Source: Planctomycetota bacterium
GTDB taxonomy: Bacteria > Planctomycetota > Phycisphaerae > WQYP01 > JAJZKY01
Assembly (NCBI GenBank): GCA_021803885.1
Contig: JAJZKY010000123.1
Location: 1 to 10,044 of the forward strand
Length of the DNA stretch: 10,044 bases
Direction: 5' to 3'
The notes beneath the pieces were generated by a model. The model was not told where the DNA came from and did not search any database. It worked only from the letters and a program-made list of their open reading frames with translations. The position numbers were made by a program, and so were the translations under genes. This document shows, piece after piece, positions 1-7,700 of this stretch (its first letter is position 1; every line of letters starts with the position of its first letter).

Positions 1-19
1 AACGAGGCGGCCTCTGGAG

Positions 20-130
20 CCAGGACTTTGGCCGGCGATGTCCTGGCAATGTCCTGAAGTCCTGTCAAAGTCCTGGCGCGAAAAACCAGCAAATACGCGG
101 CATTACGGCGATTGGCAGGACTTCAGGACT
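20..130. repeat. Cluster of GTCCTG/CAGGAC repeats forming nested inverted repeats
   Basis: The hexamer GTCCTG occurs at 40, 51, 59 and 70 and its complement CAGGAC at 21, 116 and 124, giving seven copies in about 110 bp. They build two exact inverted repeats: a 12-bp pair (19-30 with 66-77) and a 14-bp pair (51-64 with 116-129, sequence GTCCTGAAGTCCTG). The spacings on the plus strand are 11, 8 and 11 bp, and 8 bp between the two right-hand copies. Such an arrangement could be a protein-binding array, a structured RNA or an interspersed repeat element. Nothing in the window identifies the binding partner. Confidence 0.7.
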
Positions 131-143
131 TGCGACAGCTCTC

Positions 144-171
144 TGGACAAATATCCATTGGCTGGTATGAT
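144..171 (+). promoter_or_regulatory. Possible sigma70-type promoter after the repeat cluster
   Basis: TGGACA at 144-149 and TATGAT at 166-171 each match five of six consensus bases and are separated by 16 bp. No convincing plus-strand gene follows before the end of the minus-strand regulator gene at 459. If the promoter is real it would make a non-coding or antisense transcript. It could be a chance match. Confidence 0.25.
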
Positions 172-190
172 GAAAGTAGATTAACTAGAC

Positions 191-358
191 TCATCCGCCA
201 GCCTCCCTGATGCTGTTGGCCGCAGCCAAAAACGCCATCTTGGTGCTTTCAGGCTGAGACAATGAGCGCTGGCCAGCTCCAGGTTCGTGAATTTCTGCGC
301 GTGATCCGATCTCTGCGAGCGGAAACCACTGCCCTCTCGCTTTATCACTATTCACCAT
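191..358 (-). CDS. Doubtful small ORF, 55 aa, unknown function
   Basis: This minus-strand frame begins with ATG at 358 and ends with TGA at 191-193. It stays open a little further upstream to an in-frame TAG near 382. The predicted protein starts MVNSDKARGQWFPL and ends with an Ala-rich stretch, AFLAAANSIREAGG. There is no Shine-Dalgarno motif before the ATG, no recognised domain, and no membrane segment. It lies downstream of the regulator gene on the same strand. It could be a remnant of a longer gene or a chance ORF, and it is listed because nothing better explains the stretch. Confidence 0.18.
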   Translation of the reverse strand: MVNSDKARGQWFPLAEIGSRAEIHEPGAGQRSLSQPESTKMAFLAAANSIREAGG

Positions 359-458
359 GCCAAAACTGTTCAGGAGCTGGGGTAGCCCCTACATAACCGA
401 GAATGTCCAAGTTAAAAATCGTTCTCTCCTCCTCTTATCCGGAAGCACAAAAGGAGAT
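359..458. other. Short region 3' of the regulator gene
   Basis: This stretch lies immediately downstream of the minus-strand regulator. The only structure seen is a small GGGG-TAG-CCCC hairpin at 379-389 without a T run on either side, so it is not a convincing intrinsic terminator. No gene is supported here. Confidence 0.4.
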
Positions 459-1628
459 TTATGGGATTCGACCAGCCCATGAAGTAACACGATGTGTTCG
501 TGTGCTCCACACGTCGAGTGTGTAAGGATCGCCGGCCCGCACCGGCATATTTTTGTCCCGATAAGCGCCGCCAAAGCCAGCAAGCCGAATTTCCCTGTTC
601 GACCAGTACTGGTAATCCATGGTGATCGAATCACGCACGCCAAGCTTCTGATACCCCGCCGTAAACCAGACCGATCCCTTGCCGGTCCATGAATGCCAGG
701 AATAATCAGCAAAGCGCAAATACGCCGTGTCCGTCACCCCTGGAATTCCGTTGGGCGCGGGGCCGAATCCGCGGCCGTGAATTTCGATATGTAAGTCACT
801 CCCTGTTCCTTGCATGGCAATAGCGTTAATGACCGGAGGGCTAGGATTACGACTTCCGCCTGGAACGCTACCAGCCCAAGTAGCAGCATTGTAAGGTGCC
901 ACGGCATACGGGTTCCAAATTCCCAGAAGCAAAGCGTCGCCAAGGTTGGCAACCGTGTAGTCCGATACGACGATAGTCCGGTTCGACCAGCGATTGATGA
1001 TCAACGGATCGGCGTCGCCAGTGTAACCGGCCTCGCATCGACCAGGCATGTTCCCAGAGCAGGTCACATCGGTAAGCGCGAGCCATGGGGTATCAGCGCG
1101 GAACGGCAGCTTGATCAACGGATTGCCGAATCCTACCCCGGACACCGTCAGTTGGTACCGCCGCGGCCCACCCATGATGCGCACACTCGAGATAAAAATC
1201 TTCTTTGCCGCGGTAGGCGCAATAGATGGGGCGGTCAACCGCGCGGCATCTCGTCTATTTAATGTGAGAATGATAATCAGGCCGCACGCCGTCACTCCGA
1301 CAGTGGCGATTAGCCACAGCCTTCGATGTCGGGGTACAGGGTTTTCCGGTACCCCCTGCACTTGGGGTTCGACTGGGGCCTGTTGCTCACGGCCTTCATT
1401 CACGCCGGCTGCAACTCGCGTGCCGGATGTGATCGGATTTCTCTTCAGCCAGTCATCTAGCTCCTGCCTAAAAGCATAGACGGTATAGCCTTTTATGGCG
1501 GAGAGCCGGTGAACCGGCAGCCCTAGTCTACGCTCCCAGCGCTGCGCGGTGCGTACGTTTGAATGGAAGTGCTCAGCTATGCTCTTCCAACCAAACAACT
1601 TGTCAGACGAATCCGACGGCGGGGCCAT
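459..1628 (-). CDS. Membrane-anchored HTH regulator with two exported Ig-like repeats
   Basis: The 389-residue product has three parts. Residues 10-63 form a helix-turn-helix DNA-binding domain (LFGWKSIAEHF, then VRTAQRWERRLGLPVHR, then a YAFRQELDDWL helix) of the excisionase/MerR-like kind that is frequent in acidobacterial one-component regulators. A Pro- and Gln-rich linker leads to one membrane segment at about 104-123, with basic residues on both sides. The remainder (143-385) should be outside the cytoplasm and holds two related repeats, each with a GxGFG motif and a later WSN motif. This is the ToxR/CadC layout, in which an external domain controls a DNA-binding head. The ATG at 1628 is preferred because the open frame continues upstream to 2006 but then overlaps the divergent lipoprotein gene; the ribosome site before 1628 is weak (AGG about 11 nt upstream). 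The product probably acts on the divergent promoter region and perhaps on its own gene. DNA-binding is confident; ligand and targets are inferred. Confidence 0.85.
   Translation of the reverse strand: MAPPSDSSDKLFGWKSIAEHFHSNVRTAQRWERRLGLPVHRLSAIKGYTVYAFRQELDDWLKRNPITSGTRVAAGVNEGREQQAPVEPQVQGVPENPVPRHRRLWLIATVGVTACGLIIILTLNRRDAARLTAPSIAPTAAKKIFISSVRIMGGPRRYQLTVSGVGFGNPLIKLPFRADTPWLALTDVTCSGNMPGRCEAGYTGDADPLIINRWSNRTIVVSDYTVANLGDALLLGIWNPYAVAPYNAATWAGSVPGGSRNPSPPVINAIAMQGTGSDLHIEIHGRGFGPAPNGIPGVTDTAYLRFADYSWHSWTGKGSVWFTAGYQKLGVRDSITMDYQYWSNREIRLAGFGGAYRDKNMPVRAGDPYTLDVWSTRTHRVTSWAGRIP
474..836 (-). repeat. Ig-like repeat copy B (regulator C-terminus)
   Basis: Residues 265-385 of the regulator repeat the pattern seen in copy A and in the giant secreted protein: PPVINAI start, GRGFG, an aromatic and Asp strand (LRFADYSW), YWSNREIRLAGFGGAY, then AGDPYTLDVW. 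The pattern resembles IPT/TIG Ig-like folds in the early GxGFG strand, but the full motif string is distinctive. Confidence 0.65.
870..1202 (-). repeat. Ig-like repeat copy A (regulator, membrane-proximal)
   Basis: Residues 143-253 of the regulator show GVGFG, then RWSNRTIVVSDY, then LGDALLLGIWNP. This copy is the most divergent of the four in the window. It lacks the GFxGxY segment after the WSN motif and has a Cys pair (C190, C198) that could form a disulfide. Confidence 0.6.
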
Positions 1629-1877
1629 AAAATCCACGAACCTATTTAGACCGTAGTGGATTCTACCACAGCCACGAGTGATTGAATATTTTTTCGAACA
1701 ATGCCTGCTTGATCGAAGACAATCCTGGCCCGCGTCGCCTAATGCCGCACGATCGATAAGCGAAATAAGCCCATGTGTGTCGCTTAAAGTCGCAACTTTT
1801 CGCTTGCCAGACGCTTGGCTGCCGGATGTATACTCGGTGCAAATCAGCGAGAATCGTTTCATTATGAGGCTAACATT
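1629..1877. promoter_or_regulatory. Divergent intergenic region with CGCTT motifs
   Basis: This region separates the minus-strand regulator from the plus-strand operon and must contain promoters for both. It holds an inverted pair TAAGCGA (1757-1763) and TCGCTTA (1780-1786), then TCGCTTG (1800-1806) and ACGCTTG (1811-1817), the last two being 11 bp apart, one helical turn. The motifs lie just upstream of and over the -35 of the operon promoter, a normal place for regulator sites. On the minus strand a TAGAAT (1660-1665) could be a -10 for the regulator, but no good -35 accompanies it. Confidence 0.45.
1804..1834 (+). promoter_or_regulatory. Candidate sigma70 promoter of the four-gene operon
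   Basis: TTGCCA at 1804-1809 and TATACT at 1829-1834 each match five of six consensus positions. The 19-bp spacer is longer than ideal. Transcription would begin near 1841, giving a leader of about 38 nt before the ATG at 1878. Confidence 0.45.
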
Positions 1878-3260
1878 ATGAAAACACTCAACTTTTACTT
1901 CACGGGGAAAACAAAAGATGCTTTCACTGGCGTAGCGTTGGTCGCATGCGCAATATCCCTCGGCAGCTGCTCGCACCATGCGAGCAATATCGCGGAGATT
2001 AACCAATTGGTTGCTAAGCGTTTGGCGGCCGACTCTTCATTAAAAGGTGAGAAAATTTCCGTTTCGGCCAATAGTACAGGCGTGGTCGTCCTCTCTGGCT
2101 TGGTCACTACGAACAAGCAGATGCGCGCTGCCGTTTCAGACGCCAATATTTTAGGCGTCATTACAAAAGTAATGAACCATCTGCAAAGTCAACAAGATCT
2201 GAATTTGGAGGCCAGGTTTCAGCGCATTATTACAGCTCCTCCATTCATGCAAGGTGCCAATTTTCGGGTATTCGTACGGAACGACAACGTGCGCTTGCAA
2301 GGGACCTACCTCCGCGTGCGACAGCGTGAATTTGCTGATACCGTGCTCAAGCGGAACGGTTTAAAACTGACGGATCAATCGCGCCTTGTGACGTCCAAGG
2401 TTGCTCAGATTTCGCGGAAACCTGGCAGACAAATCCTCGCGACAACCCACACGAGGCCACTGCGTGCCCCGCGCAAGGTGGTCCGCATCCGACCGCGGCA
2501 AATGTCGATAGACCACCCGCCGAAGCCATATTCCTCTCCCGTTCCTACACCTGCCCACAAGCCGTTGATAGCTACACGGACAACCCAATGGGGCTTTTTC
2601 GGCACCCCGATAAAAAGCTCAACGAAGCCAGTGGCAATGGCGAACTCAGGCGCGTCCTGGGGTTTTCACCCCACCTCCCAGCCTACGGTTCATCCAACGC
2701 CGGCTCAGCCGCCGCAACCTGCAGCTCCGCAACCGGTCACTCTCCAGGTTGGCACTACCCTACAATTGCGACTTGAAACCGCACTCAGTTCGGCATCCAG
2801 CCAACCTGGCGAAAAATTTCAGGGCGAGCTCGCAGTCCCTGTTATTTTGGCAGGTCACCGCGTAATTCCAGTGCATGCGTCTGTCCAAGGTGTTGTTTTG
2901 TTCGCACATTCGGCGGGCCATTATGTTGGCCGCTCAGAATTGAGCCTTACGCTTTCGAATATCAGTTACGACGGACATATCTACGGCGTGATGACGGCTC
3001 CTTGGAGCAAATATTCAGCGCCGCGCGGCGCCAACACGGCTAAATCGGTAGGGATTGGAGGTGCAGCCGGGGCCATTCTTGGAGGTATATTCGGTGGCGG
3101 GAAAGGCGCGACATACGGCGCGGGAATAGGTGCCGGCGCGGGAGCGGTTAAGCAAGCGCTCATCGCAGTCCCGGAGGTGGCCTTGCCGATTGAAACCGTG
3201 CTCACTTTCCAGCTGAACCGTCCCCTCACGGTCATGCCGGAACCGGGAATGGTGCCATAA
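1878..3260 (+). CDS. BON-domain lipoprotein with C-terminal glycine-zipper domain
   Basis: The 460-residue product begins with a lipoprotein signal: a hydrophobic stretch (about 16-30) ending in the lipobox LGSC, with the modified Cys at 31. Residues 38-103 are a BON domain (helix, then GVVVLSG strand, then helix), a fold of OsmY-like envelope proteins thought to bind membranes. Residues 110-175 look like a second, degenerate BON-like unit. A basic and Pro-rich linker (180-286) follows. Residues 287-380 match a domain common in acidobacterial envelope proteins (TTLQLRLETALSS, then IPVHASVQGVV), and 391-424 is a glycine zipper (GIGGAAGAILGGIFGGGKG) that probably inserts into or packs on membrane. 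The ATG at 1878 has GAGG eight bases upstream and gives a proper signal; an ATG at 1815 in frame would bury it. It is the first gene of the operon and is probably anchored in the outer membrane. The precise role is unknown. Confidence 0.85.
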   Translation: MKTLNFYFTGKTKDAFTGVALVACAISLGSCSHHASNIAEINQLVAKRLAADSSLKGEKISVSANSTGVVVLSGLVTTNKQMRAAVSDANILGVITKVMNHLQSQQDLNLEARFQRIITAPPFMQGANFRVFVRNDNVRLQGTYLRVRQREFADTVLKRNGLKLTDQSRLVTSKVAQISRKPGRQILATTHTRPLRAPRKVVRIRPRQMSIDHPPKPYSSPVPTPAHKPLIATRTTQWGFFGTPIKSSTKPVAMANSGASWGFHPTSQPTVHPTPAQPPQPAAPQPVTLQVGTTLQLRLETALSSASSQPGEKFQGELAVPVILAGHRVIPVHASVQGVVLFAHSAGHYVGRSELSLTLSNISYDGHIYGVMTAPWSKYSAPRGANTAKSVGIGGAAGAILGGIFGGGKGATYGAGIGAGAGAVKQALIAVPEVALPIETVLTFQLNRPLTVMPEPGMVP

Positions 3261-3301
3261 CAGCGCGCGGAAGTCCTAATTTCTCTAGAAGGGAACATCA
3301 A

Positions 3302-4276
3302 ATGGAAACGGCAGACAACTTGGGCACGCAAATCGGGCAAAAGGGCATTCGCGCGGCACTGGCGATTATGGGACTGTTTATTGTCCGCGGAGTGGTCTCG
3401 ATCCTGCCAATGGTTCGTAATGCCGAACCGGTCTGGCACCGTTCCTGGTTCGATCTGTTCACCTCCTCCGGCGGGCGTGCGGTCGGGTTCGATAGTCTTC
3501 TAATAAATCCCGGATCCGCGTTGAATACCTCCTCTTTTACCTCCAACCAACTCGCGGCGCGCCTAGCGCAGCAGTGGGCCAGTCTGCTACAAAACAATTC
3601 GCAGATCATGCAGGCTATGTCGCAAGCCCGCAGCTCTACCCCCACAATTCAAGCTTTCATTCTCGCAACTTTACAAAACCAGTATGGGAGTTATGCCTCC
3701 CGTGTCATGCATCGATGGCTCTCGCTTTCACACTGGGCGATTTTTCCTTCCACACTGGTCCATGCAATTGTGGACACTTTGATTCTTGCGGTCCTGACCG
3801 GGTTCGGACTCCAACTTCGCAAGATATTCCTGGAACGCAGCCATTATCCTGCCATTGGCCAGATCATGAACCTCGCGTTGATTGCCACTGTCGTCGTCTT
3901 CGCCTACCAAGCCTATCAGGGAATCTTTTATCCCCTGCTCGGTCCCTCTTGGGTCGGCTTTTACGGTTGGTTCTTCCTCGCTGCCGGGTTGTTTCCCTTG
4001 AGTTGGGCAATCGTTCTCGTATCGCAAAATTTGGATTCGTTCTCGACCGCGATCTTTCATGTGAACAAATCCGCACTATCATCGGGGCCAGGCATCACGG
4101 CAGGCGGGCGTTGTACGAACTGCGGGCAGAACCTCGAAAGTGGCATGAAATTCTGCTCAAGCTGCGGTTCGGAGCAAAAAAAGCCGACCGCAGTCAATAA
4201 ATGGTGCCCCAGCTGTGGCGCGGAACTCAAAGCCGGGGCCAAGTTTTGCGGTCGATGCGGGCGGGGAATGGAATGA
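3302..4276 (+). CDS. Multi-pass membrane protein with two C-terminal zinc ribbons
   Basis: The 324-residue product has hydrophobic segments at about 15-37, 143-170, 186-208 and 217-241, so about four membrane passes. Between the first and second is a Ser/Gln-rich hydrophilic stretch (about 45-135). The C-terminus carries two CxxC-x10-CxxC zinc ribbons (Cys 271, 274, 285, 288 and 302, 305, 316, 319), the second preceded by a Lys-rich linker. Zinc ribbons of this kind occur at the ends of many small bacterial membrane proteins and are mainly structural or mediate protein contacts. AGAAGGGA just upstream of the ATG is a good ribosome site. The gene starts 41 bp after the lipoprotein gene. I do not recognise a named family, and a function cannot be assigned. 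Confidence 0.85.
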   Translation: METADNLGTQIGQKGIRAALAIMGLFIVRGVVSILPMVRNAEPVWHRSWFDLFTSSGGRAVGFDSLLINPGSALNTSSFTSNQLAARLAQQWASLLQNNSQIMQAMSQARSSTPTIQAFILATLQNQYGSYASRVMHRWLSLSHWAIFPSTLVHAIVDTLILAVLTGFGLQLRKIFLERSHYPAIGQIMNLALIATVVVFAYQAYQGIFYPLLGPSWVGFYGWFFLAAGLFPLSWAIVLVSQNLDSFSTAIFHVNKSALSSGPGITAGGRCTNCGQNLESGMKFCSSCGSEQKKPTAVNKWCPSCGAELKAGAKFCGRCGRGME

Positions 4277-4313
4277 TCAGTACGCGGCTTCAAAGCGCGT
4301 TCGGAGGTTCAGC

Positions 4314-4757
4314 ATGACAAATGCAGGCGCGATCTGTCCGCAATGCCATAGTGCTCTCCCGGATAAGGATACATTTTGCGTCAACTGTGGCGCACGAGTG
4401 GACGGGACGCTTCCGAAGCCCGTTGCTGCCGTGGCGGACCTTAGCCTGGAAATCAGTCGTGAATTGAATAAACCTGGTGCAGTGAAATCGTATCCGATGC
4501 TGCATGCGGCTCGCGCTATCTTAAAGGTGCTCGCGATCCTTTGCGTCGGGATGGGTATTTACACCGTTATTTATGTGACCAGACTTGTGAATGCCGCACG
4601 AGCCTACGCACCTTACACGAATGCCTACAGTGATTCGACGACGGTTGAATATTGCTTCTTGATAGTCGGGGTGCTGATTGGCGCGGGATTGACCTGGGCC
4701 TTGGCCGATTTGATTGACATCGCGCTGCGCGTGAGTCTGTCTATTCGGGAGAAATAA
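4314..4757 (+). CDS. Small zinc-ribbon protein with two membrane segments
   Basis: The 147-residue product opens with one zinc ribbon (Cys 8, 11, 22, 25; CPQC then CVNC), followed by a short linker and two membrane segments at about 67-90 and 112-137. The ribbon is the same type as those closing the preceding protein but sits at the opposite end. The ATG at 4314 is chosen because GGAGG lies six bases upstream and the ribbon begins right after it; the open frame extends back to 4215 inside the previous gene. The gap to the previous stop is 37 bp, so the two are probably cotranscribed. A partnership between the two ribbon proteins is plausible but is inference. Confidence 0.83.
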   Translation: MTNAGAICPQCHSALPDKDTFCVNCGARVDGTLPKPVAAVADLSLEISRELNKPGAVKSYPMLHAARAILKVLAILCVGMGIYTVIYVTRLVNAARAYAPYTNAYSDSTTVEYCFLIVGVLIGAGLTWALADLIDIALRVSLSIREK

Positions 4758-4791
4758 CATTGACAATCATGATATTTCTTTGGTGAATTTT

Positions 4792-7700
4792 ATGCCGGAT
4801 ATTCTATTCATTCTTAACACACGATACGGCCGCAGTGCTGGGTGGCTTTTCATCGTCATCGCTTTACTCGCAACGAATGCTCCGGCGCAGATGTTTGGCA
4901 TCGGGCATGTCATACGGAGAGTAAGTCGGAGCTTTGCCCTGGGCGATGCTTCTTCACGTCTGAATGCCTATGTGGAACAGAACCAGCCTGTCATCCGTGA
5001 TTGGAATACAGTTTTCCCTCATGTCAATCAACTGCCGGGCCCTCCATTTCGGCCCCATAGTATCGAGCAGACAGCATGGGCTTCCGCATTCGCTGCCTCG
5101 GGCTATCAGAGCATAATACTGCCCCCCGGAGATTATTCGATTCCAGTCCAGCTGTACTGCATGCATTTCGCTGGAGGGTCGGGACCGGGTTTCACCTACT
5201 TACTGGGCCCTTTTCGCGGCACACGGGCAAGAATGATTTCCACCCTCATCGGACGTGCCAGTATTCGGAATTCCCCTCATATGCCAGTACAAATTCTCGC
5301 GTGGGAACTTCAGGTTGGAGACAACTACCAACAGCTTGATCCAAACAGCCGTGCTTTATTTGATCAGTTGATCCCAGAATACCGAGATCAACTCGGCCCC
5401 GGATTCCTCGAAAGTCTACGCTTGTACTGGGATGATTTAGCCCGCAATATTCCAGGGGTACCGTCGTATGAATCGGTCGTGGATCGCAGCGGCTCGGTTT
5501 TCAAGCTCATTGCAGCCTATCGAATGGCGCAGCTTGCGATCGCGCAGAACGCAGACAATTACCAAGCACTCTCCCAGCGAATTCTGTTTACTCAACTTGG
5601 CGGACAGGAGATGACGACGCCGGTCAAGCCATGGAGCGTCGTGGCGCCGGGTGTATATGAACGTCTCATCACGCAGGGTACCGCGATGAGCCCAGGCACG
5701 CTGGAAGTCCGGGTGCTACCGTCCGAAGCGAATACCTCCGTAGTTCAAAGTGCATCGCTAGTGCGCGGTTCTTTTACGGCCAGTTCCGCCGCATCGGGCG
5801 TGAACGTCCCCATTGACAGCGTAGTCGGATATCCATTGAACTGCAACGACTGCCAGATTCCCCTGAGCGAGATTGTACCGAGTGGGATTCAGCCATCCAC
5901 ACTCCCCTATGCATGCCCGACCAATGGACCAGGCGCTCCAACCATCACGACCGTCAGCACAATCTTTCCTTCTCAACGGCAGACTATTGTTATCCGAGGT
6001 CACGGCTTCGGCAATCAGCTACCATTCATCGGAGATTCACCCGTATTTCATATCAGTGATATCACCAGAGGTTGGAGCGCTGGAAACAATCGTTGGTGTT
6101 GCGGCGGAGACTGGGTCACCGTGAAAGTTGCCAAGTGGACCGACAATGAGATCAAGATTGACGGATTTGCCGGCGCATATGGTGGTGCGTGGTCGCTAGC
6201 CCCGAACGACTTGATTCGTGTTGAAATCTGGAACGCTCAAACAGGATCCGTGCATCACGCCTACTGCGCAACATACTTCACTGCCACTGCCACTTCCGCT
6301 GCGTCTGGCGTGACCGTCCCCATCGGTAGCGCAGCAAGATCGCCTGCTCAATGTGGCCAAGTACTGAATGGGCCTTTCACATCAGACACACTTCTGCCCG
6401 GAGGCATTCCATTGGCCCAGAGTCCTGGTCAGCTAAGTATTACCGCCATCCCGTATCATTATATTAACCAAGGCATTAGCTTTCTCTTTGCTATTCAGGT
6501 GCGGGATTGCAGTGGCACCCCGCTTCCGAAATCAAATGTAACCTTATCAGCTACGGGTGGGAAAGGCCAACTCGCCGAGAAATACCTTATTACAAATAAC
6601 GAAGGTATAGCCAACTATAAACTCACTTTACCAACAATTACCAGTTTTACTCAAGGCCCTTATTCAATTTGCTCTAAGGAAACGATTTCTGCTGGTGCAT
6701 GTGGATATACCACAATCTCCTTCACCCCAGTATCAGTCAAAGCATCTGATGATGGAATAACTGCAAGAATAACGATTAACCCATCAGATGTGTTGTCCTC
6801 AACGCCGACCGGAATCTCTTTATGGTGGAGCGCCATCCATTCTCCAATCTATTTTGCAGTCGGCTATGCACCAGGCTTCCCCGTACCCAATAACCCACAA
6901 ACGCCGCTAGAGACTATCTGTAATCAAATTGTTCCCAAGGCCCATGCGGTCACTACTGTCTTTGACTGTGCGATAACTGTTTCGTTAGCAGCATGCGCTA
7001 TTCCGCTTACGGCAGAAGCATGTCCAGTCGTTATAGCCGGGGCTGTAACCACTGGCGCGCCGTTCGGTTGCGCAAACGGAATTCTCCAAGCGTTTGGGAG
7101 CCCTGGACTTCAACCCTCAACCGTCCCTGGCGTCATGGAATCAGGTGCCACATTTATATGTAATCAGTTATCGCCCAGCCGAATTATAATAAATCCGCTG
7201 AGTCATGGGACAGCAACTCATCAGAAAGTTCTGGTGCATGTTATCGATAATAATAACAATATGATTAGTGCTTTCGTATTTTTAAGCGTGATTGGCGGCG
7301 GTGATATGACCGTAGAAGCAAATATTCCCTGCGTATCATCATCGAGATTCCATCTATGCTCTAGATTGCTCAGCCCAACGCCACAGCTATTCAAAATTGG
7401 CAAGCAAGGAGGCGATGTAGAGTGGACTACTAATTCAAACAGTCAGGGAAACTCGGCGATGCTAATTGCAAGCTTTACTTCTGATGGTAACTCTACAATA
7501 CCTGGAAGTGCCTGTTATTTCCTTGGGGCCACATCGGTTGATCAGGACGGATGCACGACACCCAACCCCGCCTCTTCCATATCATCGCAGACCACATTGA
7601 CATCCAACACGACCTCTGAGACCCGAACAGCCCGGCATATAACGGTTGGCACCCCGGAGGCGATCCACCGATTAGCATACCTGTTCAGAGACGGCCATAA

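Noticed and set aside
2..184. Plus-strand frame open from the window edge to TAA at 182-184, and another ending in TGA at 55-57.
   Set aside because: Both are cut by the left edge and pass through the inverted-repeat cluster. The shorter one has better GC3 but only 18 residues, so neither can be supported as a gene end.
1815..1877. Upstream ATG for the BON lipoprotein.
   Set aside because: It would put 21 residues before the signal sequence and lies within the promoter -35/-10 interval; the ATG at 1878 has a proper ribosome site.
1629..2006. N-terminal extension of the minus-strand regulator (515-residue version).
   Set aside because: The added 126 residues precede a natural HTH start, overlap the divergent lipoprotein gene and its promoter, and show no domain.
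2981..3645. Minus-strand ORFs of 115-152 codons opposite the lipoprotein and the first zinc-ribbon gene.
   Set aside because: They are antisense to well-supported genes with signal, BON, glycine-zipper and zinc-ribbon features, and carry no domain themselves.
3574..4200. Plus-strand 208-codon ORF inside the multi-pass zinc-ribbon gene.
   Set aside because: It is an out-of-frame shadow; the other frame has membrane segments and two intact zinc ribbons with a good ribosome site.
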